The position numbers and the translations under genes were made by a program. A stretch of 46,526 nt of DNA, taken from positions 1 to 46,526 of the forward strand of contig JADLFQ010000116.1 in assembly GCA_020845515.1 (NCBI GenBank), in the 5' to 3' direction. Below the pieces are notes generated by a model. The model ran no database searches, was not told the DNA's origin, and saw nothing but the letters and a program-made list of their open reading frames with translations. How positions within the stretch are numbered: position 1 is the stretch's first letter; the number at the start of each line of letters is the position of its first letter. This document shows, in pieces, positions 23,748 through 31,787 of this stretch. This stretch comes from Anaerolineaceae bacterium (GTDB taxonomy: Bacteria; Chloroflexota; Anaerolineae; Anaerolineales; Anaerolineaceae).

Positions 23748-24620
23748 CTACGAAAGTTTATCAACGTAGCCGGTTTCTTCTTCACCGCCGGAGAGAATGC
23801 CCTGGTTGACAAAGATATGGCGAATTTTATTGATATGGCGGTTGAACGCGGGGAACTCTTTGGTCGTCATATTGCGCGGGCGGGGCAGGTCGCTTAAGTC
23901 CAGCGTTTCCAGAATACGGCCGGGCCGCTTTGACATGACGATGATCTTGTCCGAAAGATAAACGGCTTCGGAGATGTTGTGCGTAATGAACAGGACCATG
24001 CTGTGGCTCTTTGACCAGATTTTCAGCAGGTCGTCGTTCATCTGCTCGCGTGTCAAGGCATCCAGCGCGCCGAAAGGCTCATCCATCAGCAGAATCGGCG
24101 GGTCGCTGACCAGCGCCCGGCAAATTGAGACGCGCTGCCTCATGCCGCCGGAGAGTTCGCAGGGAAGGCTGTTCTCAAAACCCGACAGCCCGGCCATTTC
24201 GAGCAATTCATGGGCTCTTTCCTGGTATTTCTCGACTGGTTTTAATTTTTTGATTTCCACCGGAAGCATGACGTTCGAAAGCACCGTCCGCCATTCCATC
24301 AAGATGTCGCGCTGAAAAACGAACCCCAAATCGGTATATGGTTTTTCAACTTTCCGATCACCGATCATCACATATCCTTCTGTGCAAGGAATTAACCCGC
24401 TGATGACCATCAGGAAGGTGGTTTTACCACAGCCGCTGGGGCCGAGCACGGAGACAAATTCTCCGGGTTCAATTTTAAAGGAAGTCCGTTCGATGGCTTT
24501 GAGGGGGCCGCCGGCCGTTTGGTAAACTTTGGAGACTCCTTCCACAGAAACGGTTTGACCTCTTTTTTCGCTATGGCCGGTTGCCGCGCGGTTCATCTCG
24601 TCATTTTTTGAGTTTATCAT
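23748..24620 (-). CDS. ABC importer ATP-binding subunit, NitT/TauT type
   Basis: A 290-residue ATPase with Walker A GPSGCGKTT (about residue 60), Q-loop VFQRD, signature LSGGMRQRV, Walker B ILLMDEPFGALD and H-loop FITHNISEAV, all intact. The family context (a single-domain permease and an NMT1-like binding protein) is that of nitrate/taurine/aliphatic sulfonate/aromatic importers. ATG 24620 starts four bases after the permease stop, with the GGAG of CAGGAGTAATCGC as ribosome site. It is the last gene of the operon. The substrate must be inferred from the binding protein and the neighbouring UbiD gene; it is unknown. Confidence 0.92.
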   Translation of the reverse strand: MINSKNDEMNRAATGHSEKRGQTVSVEGVSKVYQTAGGPLKAIERTSFKIEPGEFVSVLGPSGCGKTTFLMVISGLIPCTEGYVMIGDRKVEKPYTDLGFVFQRDILMEWRTVLSNVMLPVEIKKLKPVEKYQERAHELLEMAGLSGFENSLPCELSGGMRQRVSICRALVSDPPILLMDEPFGALDALTREQMNDDLLKIWSKSHSMVLFITHNISEAVYLSDKIIVMSKRPGRILETLDLSDLPRPRNMTTKEFPAFNRHINKIRHIFVNQGILSGGEEETGYVDKLS

Positions 24621-24624
24621 GCGA

Positions 24625-25476
24625 TTACTCCTGGGCGCGCTCGAACTGTTGCTTGGGATCCCAGCGGATAACGCGCTTCTCGATATATGAAATCAGGTTA
24701 AAAAGAACAATGCCGAGAATTGACAGGTACATCAGAATGGCAAAAACCGAGGTTGTTCTGACAAACGCCGCCCGAATCATTTGCACGTAACCCAAGCCGT
24801 TAACGCCGGCGACATATTCACCCACCACCGCGCCCACAACCGCCAGGGATGTGGCGACTTTCAGGCCGGCAAAGATACTGGGCAGCCCGTGAGGGAAGCG
24901 GAACTTCCAGAATGTTTCGAAACCGGATGCGCCCAGAGAGCGCGCCAGATAGAGCATTTCGGACGGGGTTGAATTCAAACCGACGACTGTATTAACAACA
25001 ATGGGAAAGAAACACATGAGTGTGGTGATAACAATCTTGGGAGTCATGCCGTAGCTGAACCAGGCAATCAATAGCGGCGCCAGCGCCACTTTGGGGATGG
25101 CCTGGGATGCCACCAGGAACGCATAGATGGTCTTTTCTGCGAATTTTGAATAGACAATAAGAATAGCGAGTGGTATCCCAATCGCGCCTCCAATCAGGAA
25201 GCCGAGTATCACCTCATAGAGCGTGTACCAGGAATGTTTGAGCAATTCGGGGGATTCTTCAATCATTGCCTGCAGGATCACACTGGGGGCTGGCAGAACG
25301 TAGGCTGGTACTTTGGCAAGGCGTACGTAAATCTCCCAAATGAGAATGACACCGATAAAAGAGGCCAGTGCCATCCACTGGTTGGCAATATATTTTTTTA
25401 CCCGGGCGCCCAGATGTGTTGAAGGACCCGGTTTCTGGTCGTTGGTTTTTTCTAATGCTGTTAAAGGCAAGGCCAT
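24625..25476 (-). CDS. ABC importer permease, NitT/TauT type
   Basis: A 283-residue inner-membrane permease with about six helices and the binding-protein-dependent transport loop YLARSLGASGFETFWKFRFPHGLPSIFAGLKVA, the EAA motif that docks onto the ATPase. ATG 25476 is preceded by GGGAGGAGG. An N-terminal cytoplasmic stretch of about 30 residues precedes the first helix (WMALASFIGVILIWEIYV). It follows the binding-protein gene after 98 bases that include a perfect hairpin, and is almost joined to the ATPase gene. The fold and length are normal for the family. Confidence 0.9.
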   Translation of the reverse strand: MALPLTALEKTNDQKPGPSTHLGARVKKYIANQWMALASFIGVILIWEIYVRLAKVPAYVLPAPSVILQAMIEESPELLKHSWYTLYEVILGFLIGGAIGIPLAILIVYSKFAEKTIYAFLVASQAIPKVALAPLLIAWFSYGMTPKIVITTLMCFFPIVVNTVVGLNSTPSEMLYLARSLGASGFETFWKFRFPHGLPSIFAGLKVATSLAVVGAVVGEYVAGVNGLGYVQMIRAAFVRTTSVFAILMYLSILGIVLFNLISYIEKRVIRWDPKQQFERAQE

Positions 25477-25527
25477 TCCTCCTCCCAGGATGCATTCAAA
25501 GGAACGAATCGTCTATTCAGGATCAAT

Positions 25528-25559
25528 TGCCATCCGGCAGGGCGTCCTGCCGGATGGCA
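25528..25559. terminator. Intra-operon hairpin after the binding-protein gene
   Basis: Perfect 14-base arms (TGCCATCCGGCAGG and its complement) with a 4-base loop lie between the binding-protein stop (25575) and the permease start (25476). No long T tract follows on the minus strand. Such hairpins often attenuate transcription or protect the upstream mRNA so that more binding protein than permease is made; that role is inferred. Confidence 0.6.
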
Positions 25560-25574
25560 TAGGTACACAAAACC

Positions 25575-26702
25575 TTATTTGATACTCATATCAATGTAGT
25601 CGTTGGTGAAATATTTGTTAACATCATCGAACCGTTCTTTGATGACGCCGGTTGAGTACAGCTTCTCAATCGTATCCTCCCAATCTTTCTCGGATTGCCA
25701 CCCGTAAGGCTGGCCCTTTGAATTTTCCGTGAAGAACATTTTGAGAGCCTCATTCCACATGGCTACCGTCAGGTCTTCAGGCAGGATATCGGGGAATAGA
25801 TTGTGCATCATCTTGGCTGCTTCTGCCGGGTTATCGTGAGCCCATTTTGAGCCGCGCTGGACGGCGCGAACCAACCCGGCGGTTATTTCCGGATTCTTTT
25901 CGATGTATTCGCGCGACCCGAGGATGCCGTGCATGAGCATATTATAGCCGTAATCTGCAAACAGCCAGTAGTTCAAATCCACACCCTGGGTGACCTCCAG
26001 AACTGGAAAATCGTTGGTGACATACCCGGACATCATTTGCACCTGATCGTTCAAGAACATGGATGTCTTGGCGCCGCCATCGGCAATGATCAGTTCAACA
26101 GATGCGGGGTCAATGTTATTTAGTTTCAGGAAGGGTTCCATGATAAGCGACCCGGTGCTGGCGGCAGTGTCAACGATTTTTTTGCCGACCATATCTTGCG
26201 GTCCATCATTTTTTACGGAGGCCTTGGTTGCAACTCCAACCGGCATTTTTTGTACGAAGGTGCCGACAATTAGCAGGTCCATGCCCTGGTGGATGGCGGG
26301 TATGGTTTTCGTCGGGTCAAGGTAGGCAAACTGGTCTTCGCCCTGAACCAGCAGTTGGACCGGATTGGCTTTATCAGAACCTTCCAGGATGTTGACATCC
26401 AACCCTTCGTCCTTGAAATATCCCAGTTCCCTGGCAGCAAATAGATGGGCATATTCGCCTTTGTATTTCCAGCTTAGGCGCAGGTTGATGGGGGTCAGTG
26501 CTTTCTCCGCTGGAGCGGCTTGCGTGGGAGCAACCTCTTCTTTTTCGGTGGGTGCTACCGGGGGGACGTCGGTGGCCTTTTCTTTGGGGGGTTCTGCCGG
26601 GGCTTGTGTTGCTGCGGGCGTGCAGCCCACAATCAGCACGGCCAGCATACTCAGAAGAACGATCAGGCTAACACTTTTAACACTGAATTTGGTAAACGAC
26701 AT
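25575..26702 (-). CDS. ABC importer substrate-binding lipoprotein, NMT1/THI5-like
   Basis: A 375-residue exported protein: signal peptide ending in the lipobox IVGC (about residue 27), a Pro/Ala/Glu-rich spacer to about residue 68, then a periplasmic-binding fold beginning INLRLSWKYKGEYAHLFAARELGYFKDEGLDV, typical of NMT1/THI5-like and SsuA/TauA-type proteins. The family binds pyrimidines, riboflavin, sulfonates, nitrate or aromatic acids, and the sequence does not choose among them. ATG 26702 follows GGAGGAAAAGTC. The operon also carries UbiD and GntR genes upstream, so the ligand may be an aromatic or unsaturated acid that UbiD decarboxylates. A flavin-related ligand is an alternative, because UbiD uses a prenylated flavin. 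Confidence 0.9.
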   Translation of the reverse strand: MSFTKFSVKSVSLIVLLSMLAVLIVGCTPAATQAPAEPPKEKATDVPPVAPTEKEEVAPTQAAPAEKALTPINLRLSWKYKGEYAHLFAARELGYFKDEGLDVNILEGSDKANPVQLLVQGEDQFAYLDPTKTIPAIHQGMDLLIVGTFVQKMPVGVATKASVKNDGPQDMVGKKIVDTAASTGSLIMEPFLKLNNIDPASVELIIADGGAKTSMFLNDQVQMMSGYVTNDFPVLEVTQGVDLNYWLFADYGYNMLMHGILGSREYIEKNPEITAGLVRAVQRGSKWAHDNPAEAAKMMHNLFPDILPEDLTVAMWNEALKMFFTENSKGQPYGWQSEKDWEDTIEKLYSTGVIKERFDDVNKYFTNDYIDMSIK

Positions 26703-26756
26703 GACTTTTCCTCCAGCTAACTAAGTTTGGTTTGATTCAGGCAGTTTCTTATCACT

Positions 26757-26807
26757 TTACTTGTACACAAACAGGAGTATTTTCGTATTGATTTTGGCAC
26801 TTTTCAA
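26757..26807 (-). CDS. Candidate 16-residue leader peptide
   Basis: On the minus strand, AAAGGAGGTGA (26812-26822) is an 11-base perfect complement of the conserved 16S rRNA 3' end. It is followed 7 bases after the GGAGG core by TTG 26807, which opens MKSAKINTKILLFVYK and ends at TAA 26757, 54 bases before the binding-protein ATG. The peptide is lysine-rich with no obvious run of one regulatory amino acid. It could control translation or stability of the importer message, or be a strong ribosome site left by decay of a gene. Expression is not shown. Confidence 0.4.
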   Translation of the reverse strand: MKSAKINTKILLFVYK

Positions 26808-26875
26808 TCACTCACCTCCTTTGTGAAAGCTTACAGGATCGGATCAGTCGGCAGTGGTTTGATGCTCCCGGCAAA

Positions 26876-28222
26876 TCAGGAGAGATACTCGTTCAGATCA
26901 ATATCCGGATAGCGGATGCGCTCCCCGTACGGACGGCGCTCTTCCTTGTAGGTTGCGTCAATCCCGATCTTGGTCTGTACGCCGCGCGTATCGGAAACAG
27001 GGTCCATCTCATGCCCCTGCGCTCCCGGCACGAGGAAGATATCCCGGCTCCAGTCCACGCGGTTGTTCAAAGCCCAGAGGATGTCCGCCGGATTGTAAAG
27101 GTTAACATCCGGATCAACCGCGATGACCAGTTTGTTGTTAACGTGCGATGTGAAAGCTGCCATGGCGACATTTTTCGGCTCGCCGGGGTTGCTCTTCTGA
27201 AGCTGCACCAGGCTGACAAAACCGTTTCCGTAGGGGGGGACGTGTACGCCGGTGATGTTGGAGCTGACATGCTGCACAAATTCCAGCAGCAGGGGCTCGC
27301 GCGGCAGGACATTCCCGATGTAGATATGCTCGCTGTCTCCTGCGACAATTGTCTGGAAAATGGGCTGGTTGCGGTGGCAGATGGCGGTGACGTGAAAGAC
27401 GGGCATTTGCCATGGTTCGCCGTAATAGCCGTGAAATTCAGCCAGCGGTCCCTCGGCGCGGCGTTCCTGCGGCGGCAGATAGCCTTCCAGGATAATCTCG
27501 GCTTCGGCAGGAATATCAATATCCACGGTGACGCCTTTGCAAACCGGCGTTCCTTTGCTGCGGATGGCTCCAGCAATCAGAAGTTCATCATCGTCAGAAC
27601 GAGCTCCGGCGGCGATCATAATGGCGGGATCCAAGCCGATGGCAACGGAAATCTGCAAGGGCTCATTTTTATTTTCCTGTCCCTTGTAGAACTGCATGGT
27701 GTGCCGCCATTCGTTCATGTTGAAACCCAGCTCGCGCTTTCCCAGCACCTGCATACGGTTGTAGGAGAGATTGCCGCGCCCGCTTACCGGGTCTTTGGCG
27801 ACGGTGATCGCGCCGGTGATAAACGGGCCGCCGTCGTGCTGCCCATGTGTTGGGATAGGGAGGTACGCCAGGTTCACATCGTCGCCGGTGATGATATTCT
27901 CCTTCCAGGCTGCATCGCTCACCCGAACCGGGGCGATCCCATTGGCAGGGTTCAAAACGCGTCCCATCACTTTGGATACTTCGTTGGGGCTGCAATCCAG
28001 CGCCAGGGCAGCCAGTTTTTGGGAGGCCACCGCCCCGGTGAAAACCGGCATGGAAGCGCCCGCCGGCTGCGTGAAGATGACAGCACCCTTATCCTGCCGG
28101 GCGACGGCAGCCGCCACATTTGCCAGTTCGTGCACTAAATTGACCGGCTTTTGAACGCGGGTGAGCTGGCCGGCGTCTTCCAGAACGGCCATAAAACTTC
28201 GCAGATCGTGAATCTTTTCCAT
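26876..28222 (-). CDS. UbiD-family prenyl-FMN-dependent decarboxylase
   Basis: A 448-residue enzyme of the UbiD/Fdc family, which reversibly decarboxylates aromatic or alpha,beta-unsaturated acids using prenylated FMN made by UbiX (not in the window). Visible family parts are DDVNLAYLPIPTHGQHDGGPFIT, the GNLSYNRMQV segment with R156, and EGPLAEFHGYYGEPW with E257 and E262, which match the catalytic Arg-Glu-Glu set. GVHVPPYGNGFVSLVQL and VDPDVNLYNPADILWAL are also typical. ATG 28222 follows the GntR gene by 38 bases. A link to ubiquinone synthesis is unlikely here: the importer and the dedicated regulator suggest a catabolic or co-substrate-specific paralog. The substrate is unknown. Confidence 0.92.
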   Translation of the reverse strand: MEKIHDLRSFMAVLEDAGQLTRVQKPVNLVHELANVAAAVARQDKGAVIFTQPAGASMPVFTGAVASQKLAALALDCSPNEVSKVMGRVLNPANGIAPVRVSDAAWKENIITGDDVNLAYLPIPTHGQHDGGPFITGAITVAKDPVSGRGNLSYNRMQVLGKRELGFNMNEWRHTMQFYKGQENKNEPLQISVAIGLDPAIMIAAGARSDDDELLIAGAIRSKGTPVCKGVTVDIDIPAEAEIILEGYLPPQERRAEGPLAEFHGYYGEPWQMPVFHVTAICHRNQPIFQTIVAGDSEHIYIGNVLPREPLLLEFVQHVSSNITGVHVPPYGNGFVSLVQLQKSNPGEPKNVAMAAFTSHVNNKLVIAVDPDVNLYNPADILWALNNRVDWSRDIFLVPGAQGHEMDPVSDTRGVQTKIGIDATYKEERRPYGERIRYPDIDLNEYLS

Positions 28223-28260
28223 GTATGCTCAATGTCTCCTTGTCGGGTGCAGTTTCTTTC

Positions 28261-29037
28261 TTAAGATAAAAATTGGCGTCCATCCGAAAACCGGCGGCTC
28301 ATATAAAAATGCAAAATATCGGTGTCAAAATATTTCAGGTTATATACGAACGGTTGTCCATTGTCGAGAATGAACAACTCTTCCATGTGCAGCAAGGGGG
28401 TGCCTTCAGGGATCCCCACCCACCCGGAGATTTTTGCATCCGCAACCCTGGCAAATATATTCGTTTGAGTGGAAGAAAAATTTTCCGGGCAGCACTCCCA
28501 GAGGTAATCCAGCAAGCCTTTTTGGGGGTAAGCCTTGAGGGTATCAAAATCCACATGGGATTCCAGCACCCAACTTTCAAAGAACGCATACAACCTGCCG
28601 GAAAGTTTGAAAGCATAGCGTGCATAAATGACAGGTTTGTTGACCGCTGTTTTCAGGAGGTCGGCAAGCCTTTCGTTGGTAAGTGTCTTTTCGATATGCC
28701 AGTGAACCCTTTCGTAGGTTAAGCCTGTTCTTTCTGCGGTTTCACAAATGGTTTCAATTTCTTCCAACCTCTCGGCGTCAACCTGTTTTTCCCGGGGGTG
28801 GGCAATGAAAGTACCAATGCCGCGCCGGCGCTCCAGCAGCCCCTGGCTCTCCAGGTAACCGATGGCAACACGCAGTGTGGGTCGTGAGACGCCTAATTGC
28901 AATGCCAGATCTTCCTCGGAAGGTAATTTCTCTCCAGGCATGTAGGCGTTGCTCAGAATAAGCTCGCTTAATACGTCACTGACCTGCGCATAGAGCGGAC
29001 GTTGGTCTTGCTTGAGAGTAGGGATGAATACTTTCAC
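28261..29037 (-). CDS. GntR/HutC-family regulator with UTRA ligand domain
   Basis: A 258-residue transcription factor. The N-terminal winged helix (about residues 14-80) holds LPSEEDLALQLGVSRPTLRVAIGYLESQGLLERRRGIGTFI, the GntR DNA-reading signature. The C-terminal 150 residues are a UTRA-like effector domain (RYAFKLSGRLYAFFESWVL, LLHMEELFILDNGQPFVYNLKYFDTDILHFYMSRRF). It starts at GTG 29037 and is the first gene before UbiD and the ABC importer, the usual place for a local autoregulating repressor. Its ligand is probably the imported acid or a product. A TGGTACCA palindrome lies 86 bases before the start. Confidence 0.92.
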   Translation of the reverse strand: MKVFIPTLKQDQRPLYAQVSDVLSELILSNAYMPGEKLPSEEDLALQLGVSRPTLRVAIGYLESQGLLERRRGIGTFIAHPREKQVDAERLEEIETICETAERTGLTYERVHWHIEKTLTNERLADLLKTAVNKPVIYARYAFKLSGRLYAFFESWVLESHVDFDTLKAYPQKGLLDYLWECCPENFSSTQTNIFARVADAKISGWVGIPEGTPLLHMEELFILDNGQPFVYNLKYFDTDILHFYMSRRFSDGRQFLS

Positions 29038-29123
29038 GGGAATATCAGACTCTCCTGATAAGTAATGTATGGGGTGCTGCAGGGGTAGAAGGTAAGACGT
29101 AAGACAAGAGACGTCATAGAAGA

Positions 29124-29131
29124 TGGTACCA
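29124..29131. promoter_or_regulatory. Candidate GntR operator half-pair TGGTACCA
   Basis: The palindrome TGGTACCA lies upstream of the GntR gene, in a stretch also holding GTAAGAC repeats and GACGTC. HutC-type GntR proteins commonly bind TGGT...ACCA dyads. Eight bases alone occur by chance, so this is a suggestion only. Confidence 0.25.
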
Positions 29132-29312
29132 GTTTACGGAAATGCAACTGCTTTGTCAAGAGGGCAATTTATGCATGTCTGTCCTAAAATCGGCAGCAAG
29201 GAGGTGAAGCCGAGATGGTGTAATCGTGTTGGCCGCCTCTGGCGTATCAGGTAATTTTCGGAAGGCTTTACTGAATCTGAAACAGTCACATGGTTTTGGG
29301 AAAAATTTAACG

Positions 29313-29338
29313 ATACAATACCTGCTGTAGCATTGTAT
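29313..29338. promoter_or_regulatory. Inverted repeat before the zinc-ribbon gene
   Basis: ATACAAT (29313-29319) and ATTGTAT (29332-29338) form a 7-base dyad with a 12-base spacer, ending 18 bases before ATG 29357. It could be an operator or a weak 5' hairpin. The rest of the roughly 320-base space from 29038 holds the GntR leader and nothing else I recognise. Confidence 0.3.
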
Positions 29339-29356
29339 TTCCTGTGTTCTTCCATT

Positions 29357-30535
29357 ATGAGGCAAAACCCACAAGCACCCCCCGCTTTCCTTGAATGCCC
29401 GCAGTGTGGCGCGGCTCTTCCCCGGTGGTTGGGGGAGGGGGCTGTGTTCTGTTCGGGGTGCGGCACAAGCTTGATCTGGCATGCGGAAGTACGGAAGCAT
29501 GGCGGGAATCCTCTCCCCGGCCTGCACCTTAAACCCCTCTCTCTTGTTGATGAACAGGTTACCGGCCTGGAGATTCTGCGCATTCTGGCGCCAGCCGGGT
29601 GGGAGCTGCGAGGCGGCGATTGCTGGCAGGTGAGCTCCCCTGGCAGGCTGGCTGCTGTGGCTTTCCAGATCGTGAATCCGCACGGGCTGGAAGCATTTGA
29701 AGCACTGCCGGAGATGAGCTTTGCCTGGAACGGCAATCTGTTTTCCGGGCTGCTGGAGCCGGCCGGGCGCAATTGTTTTGGTGCGCAAGTGCAAAAACCG
29801 GTGGACGCGCGCACTGCGCTGGAAGCGTTTGTCCTGCCCGCCTACCGGGGCGATGTTGAGGAGTTGGACATCCTTGGATATGAACCGCTGCCGGATCTGC
29901 CGCGGCTGGTGCGGGCGGAGGCACTGCTCACGCCGGATGGAACAGCGGAGGGCGGCAAGGTTCGTATGCGTTATGCCCGGCAGGGGAATCTATGTGAAGA
30001 AGAACTTTACGGGATTGTGGAGGTGTTTCGCGCCTTAAATCCGGGTATGTTCCGTGTGACGGAAGCGGACTTTTGGTTTATTAACCACCTTTTCTCGCTC
30101 CGCGCTGAAGCAGGGAAATTGGATGCGGCCGGAGACTTGTTCGCGACCATGTTCTCCTCTTTTTGGCTTAACCCAAATTGGTACGCGGCCGCGAGAACAC
30201 TCACCCAACTGTTGATTCAGAAGCCTGCAAGCGATTTGCCCAGCATTGCCGGACTGCGCCGCTTGCTGGCAAAGGCTCCCGGGCGATTGCGAGAAGAGTA
30301 TCTGCGCAATTGGTATGCCCGCCAGGAGGCATACGAGGAGATTTCACCGGGGAGGCCTCGGTCAATCCGGCCGCTGGAAGGTTTTATTGATCCATATTGC
30401 GGCGAGGTTATCGTGCTGCCACGCGGGTACAGGGTTGCCTGGGCAAACCCCGCCGGAGAATTTGTTTTGAGCGGAGAGCTAAATTTTATCCCGGAGGGGG
30501 AGTGGACGCGGATGGAGCGGGTGGAAGCGGCGTGA
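29357..30535 (+). CDS. Zinc-ribbon protein of unknown function
   Basis: Start ATG 29357 gives 392 residues; a TTG at 29333 is in frame but lies inside the inverted repeat. The N-terminus has a zinc ribbon (CPQCG...FCSGCG, Cys at about 14, 17, 32, 35). The remaining 350 residues are not recognised. They contain a segment resembling a structural beta domain (GWELRGGDCWQVSSP, AAVAFQIVNPHGLEAFEALPEMSF), a helical middle (VEVFRALNPGMFRVTEADFWFINHLFSLRAEAGKLDAAGDLFATMFSSFWLNPNWYAAARTL, cited here as a region at about 225-290), and LPRGYRVAWANPAGEFVLSGE at the end. No signal peptide or membrane helix. It has no co-directional partner closer than 200 bases. Confidence 0.7.
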   Translation: MRQNPQAPPAFLECPQCGAALPRWLGEGAVFCSGCGTSLIWHAEVRKHGGNPLPGLHLKPLSLVDEQVTGLEILRILAPAGWELRGGDCWQVSSPGRLAAVAFQIVNPHGLEAFEALPEMSFAWNGNLFSGLLEPAGRNCFGAQVQKPVDARTALEAFVLPAYRGDVEELDILGYEPLPDLPRLVRAEALLTPDGTAEGGKVRMRYARQGNLCEEELYGIVEVFRALNPGMFRVTEADFWFINHLFSLRAEAGKLDAAGDLFATMFSSFWLNPNWYAAARTLTQLLIQKPASDLPSIAGLRRLLAKAPGRLREEYLRNWYARQEAYEEISPGRPRSIRPLEGFIDPYCGEVIVLPRGYRVAWANPAGEFVLSGELNFIPEGEWTRMERVEAA

Positions 30536-30634
30536 GGGTTCTTTCGCCAGCAAGATGCCATCCTTTGGGCGGCGCGCCATTGGGATAAACGATCCGGTTA
30601 AATTCATTGCAGGCACACAATCAATTTATACCGG

Positions 30635-30661
30635 AATAATGGTATTCTATATACCATTATT
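30635..30661. promoter_or_regulatory. Perfect dyad, candidate operator
   Basis: AATAATGGTAT (30635-30645) and its exact complement (30651-30661) are separated by TCTAT. The dyad lies in an AT-rich stretch 81 bases before the membrane-protein start and includes TGGTAT...ATACCA, which resembles GntR/HutC or MarR-type operators. A TATATA-like -10 could overlap it. Confidence 0.5.
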
Positions 30662-30741
30662 AACTTAAAGCAATGCAATCTGCTTTCCTCCATGCTATAA
30701 AAGATCAGTGAATGCAAGTATTTTGCTTCAGGGAGCATGAG

Positions 30742-31602
30742 ATGGAAGCGTATTCAAAAAGCAGGAACACAATTTTAGCGGCTCTGGCGGTTGTTGTGGG
30801 CATATTTATGGTTACTGTCGCGCCTTTTCTGATCCAGACATCTGTGGAGAGGGTTGTCGCAGCGCTGACAAAGGTATCCGCTGAAAAACCCGCGTATGCA
30901 AGCGGAATACAGATTTTCTCCCTGCTCTTTCCAATTTACCGGGGTTTGATTTTTATTGGCGGTGTTGCGCTGCTCTTGATGGCAGGCCCAATCCATAAAG
31001 GAAAGGCGTGGACTTATCCCGTCTCACAGCTTATCACGGCTTTTCCAGCGGCTGGCGGCATGTTTATGATGATGCCGTATGTCTCTTTTATTGAGGGGTT
31101 CCCGCTTCCTACAATTATTGGCATGGCCGGTCTTCTCTATTTCTGGACATCCATCTTTCTGCGCAATACAGAAAAGTGGACGAAATGGGGACAATTCCTT
31201 ACCCTTAGTTTTGCGGGTATGCTTACCACACACGCGCTGATCACCGGGACAGGGAACTTGCGCATGCTTATGACCCGGCCTGAAAAGCCCATGTTTAACG
31301 GGCTGGGTGTTTGGGTGCTGTCCTGGTCGGCGCCAATTCAGTGGATCTGCGCCATTTTATTGTTTATTGCGATTTATAAGATCGCTGCGCACCAGGCCAT
31401 CGGCTGGTGGTTGGCGTTGGTTGCGGCTTTCTCTTTGCTCTTGATGGATGTGTCGCTCCAAGTTATCCGGCTTACCATGACTGCTTCAACCGCTTGGGAC
31501 TATTCGTATGGGCTGCCCTTTCTGATCGGTTTGATCTTTACGCTTCTCTTTCCCAAGTTCAAGGCCCGCTTGCTGCCCGAGGGGAGCTGTTCGGGCGGAT
31601 AG
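30742..31602 (+). CDS. Multi-pass membrane protein of unknown function
   Basis: ATG 30742 with CAGGGAGCATGAG upstream is preferred to an in-frame start at 30712. The 286-residue product has about eight hydrophobic segments (near residues 12-30, 58-80, 90-115, 122-138, 152-172, 190-222, 226-250 and 258-275) and short loops. No catalytic or transport motif is recognised. A first extracellular loop of about 27 residues (SVERVVAALTKVSAEKP) is the only sizeable hydrophilic part outside the membrane. It stands alone behind a perfect dyad that may be an operator, so it is probably separately regulated. Confidence 0.75.
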   Translation: MEAYSKSRNTILAALAVVVGIFMVTVAPFLIQTSVERVVAALTKVSAEKPAYASGIQIFSLLFPIYRGLIFIGGVALLLMAGPIHKGKAWTYPVSQLITAFPAAGGMFMMMPYVSFIEGFPLPTIIGMAGLLYFWTSIFLRNTEKWTKWGQFLTLSFAGMLTTHALITGTGNLRMLMTRPEKPMFNGLGVWVLSWSAPIQWICAILLFIAIYKIAAHQAIGWWLALVAAFSLLLMDVSLQVIRLTMTASTAWDYSYGLPFLIGLIFTLLFPKFKARLLPEGSCSGG

Positions 31603-31787
31603 CATTTAATTGACCGGCGCGGGCGGGGTTGTGTTTTACTCGGGTACACTCAGTCTGCCAACAGGGTATTGAGCGTCCTGGCACTGCACAGGGTGAGGCG
31701 CGGGCAGCTTTGCATATTGCTGTGATCTCAAGCGCTGCCGCCGGTTCTCCGCCCCCTCCGAGCTTTTGAGACTTAATCCAATTTTCC

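Noticed and set aside
26703..26875. Possible FMN or TPP riboswitch in the importer leader.
   Set aside because: No conserved riboswitch core sequence seen by eye; the only strong element is the Shine-Dalgarno and leader frame.
27011..28138. Plus-strand frame (375 codons) opposite UbiD.
   Set aside because: Shadow of a recognised enzyme; no initiation signal.
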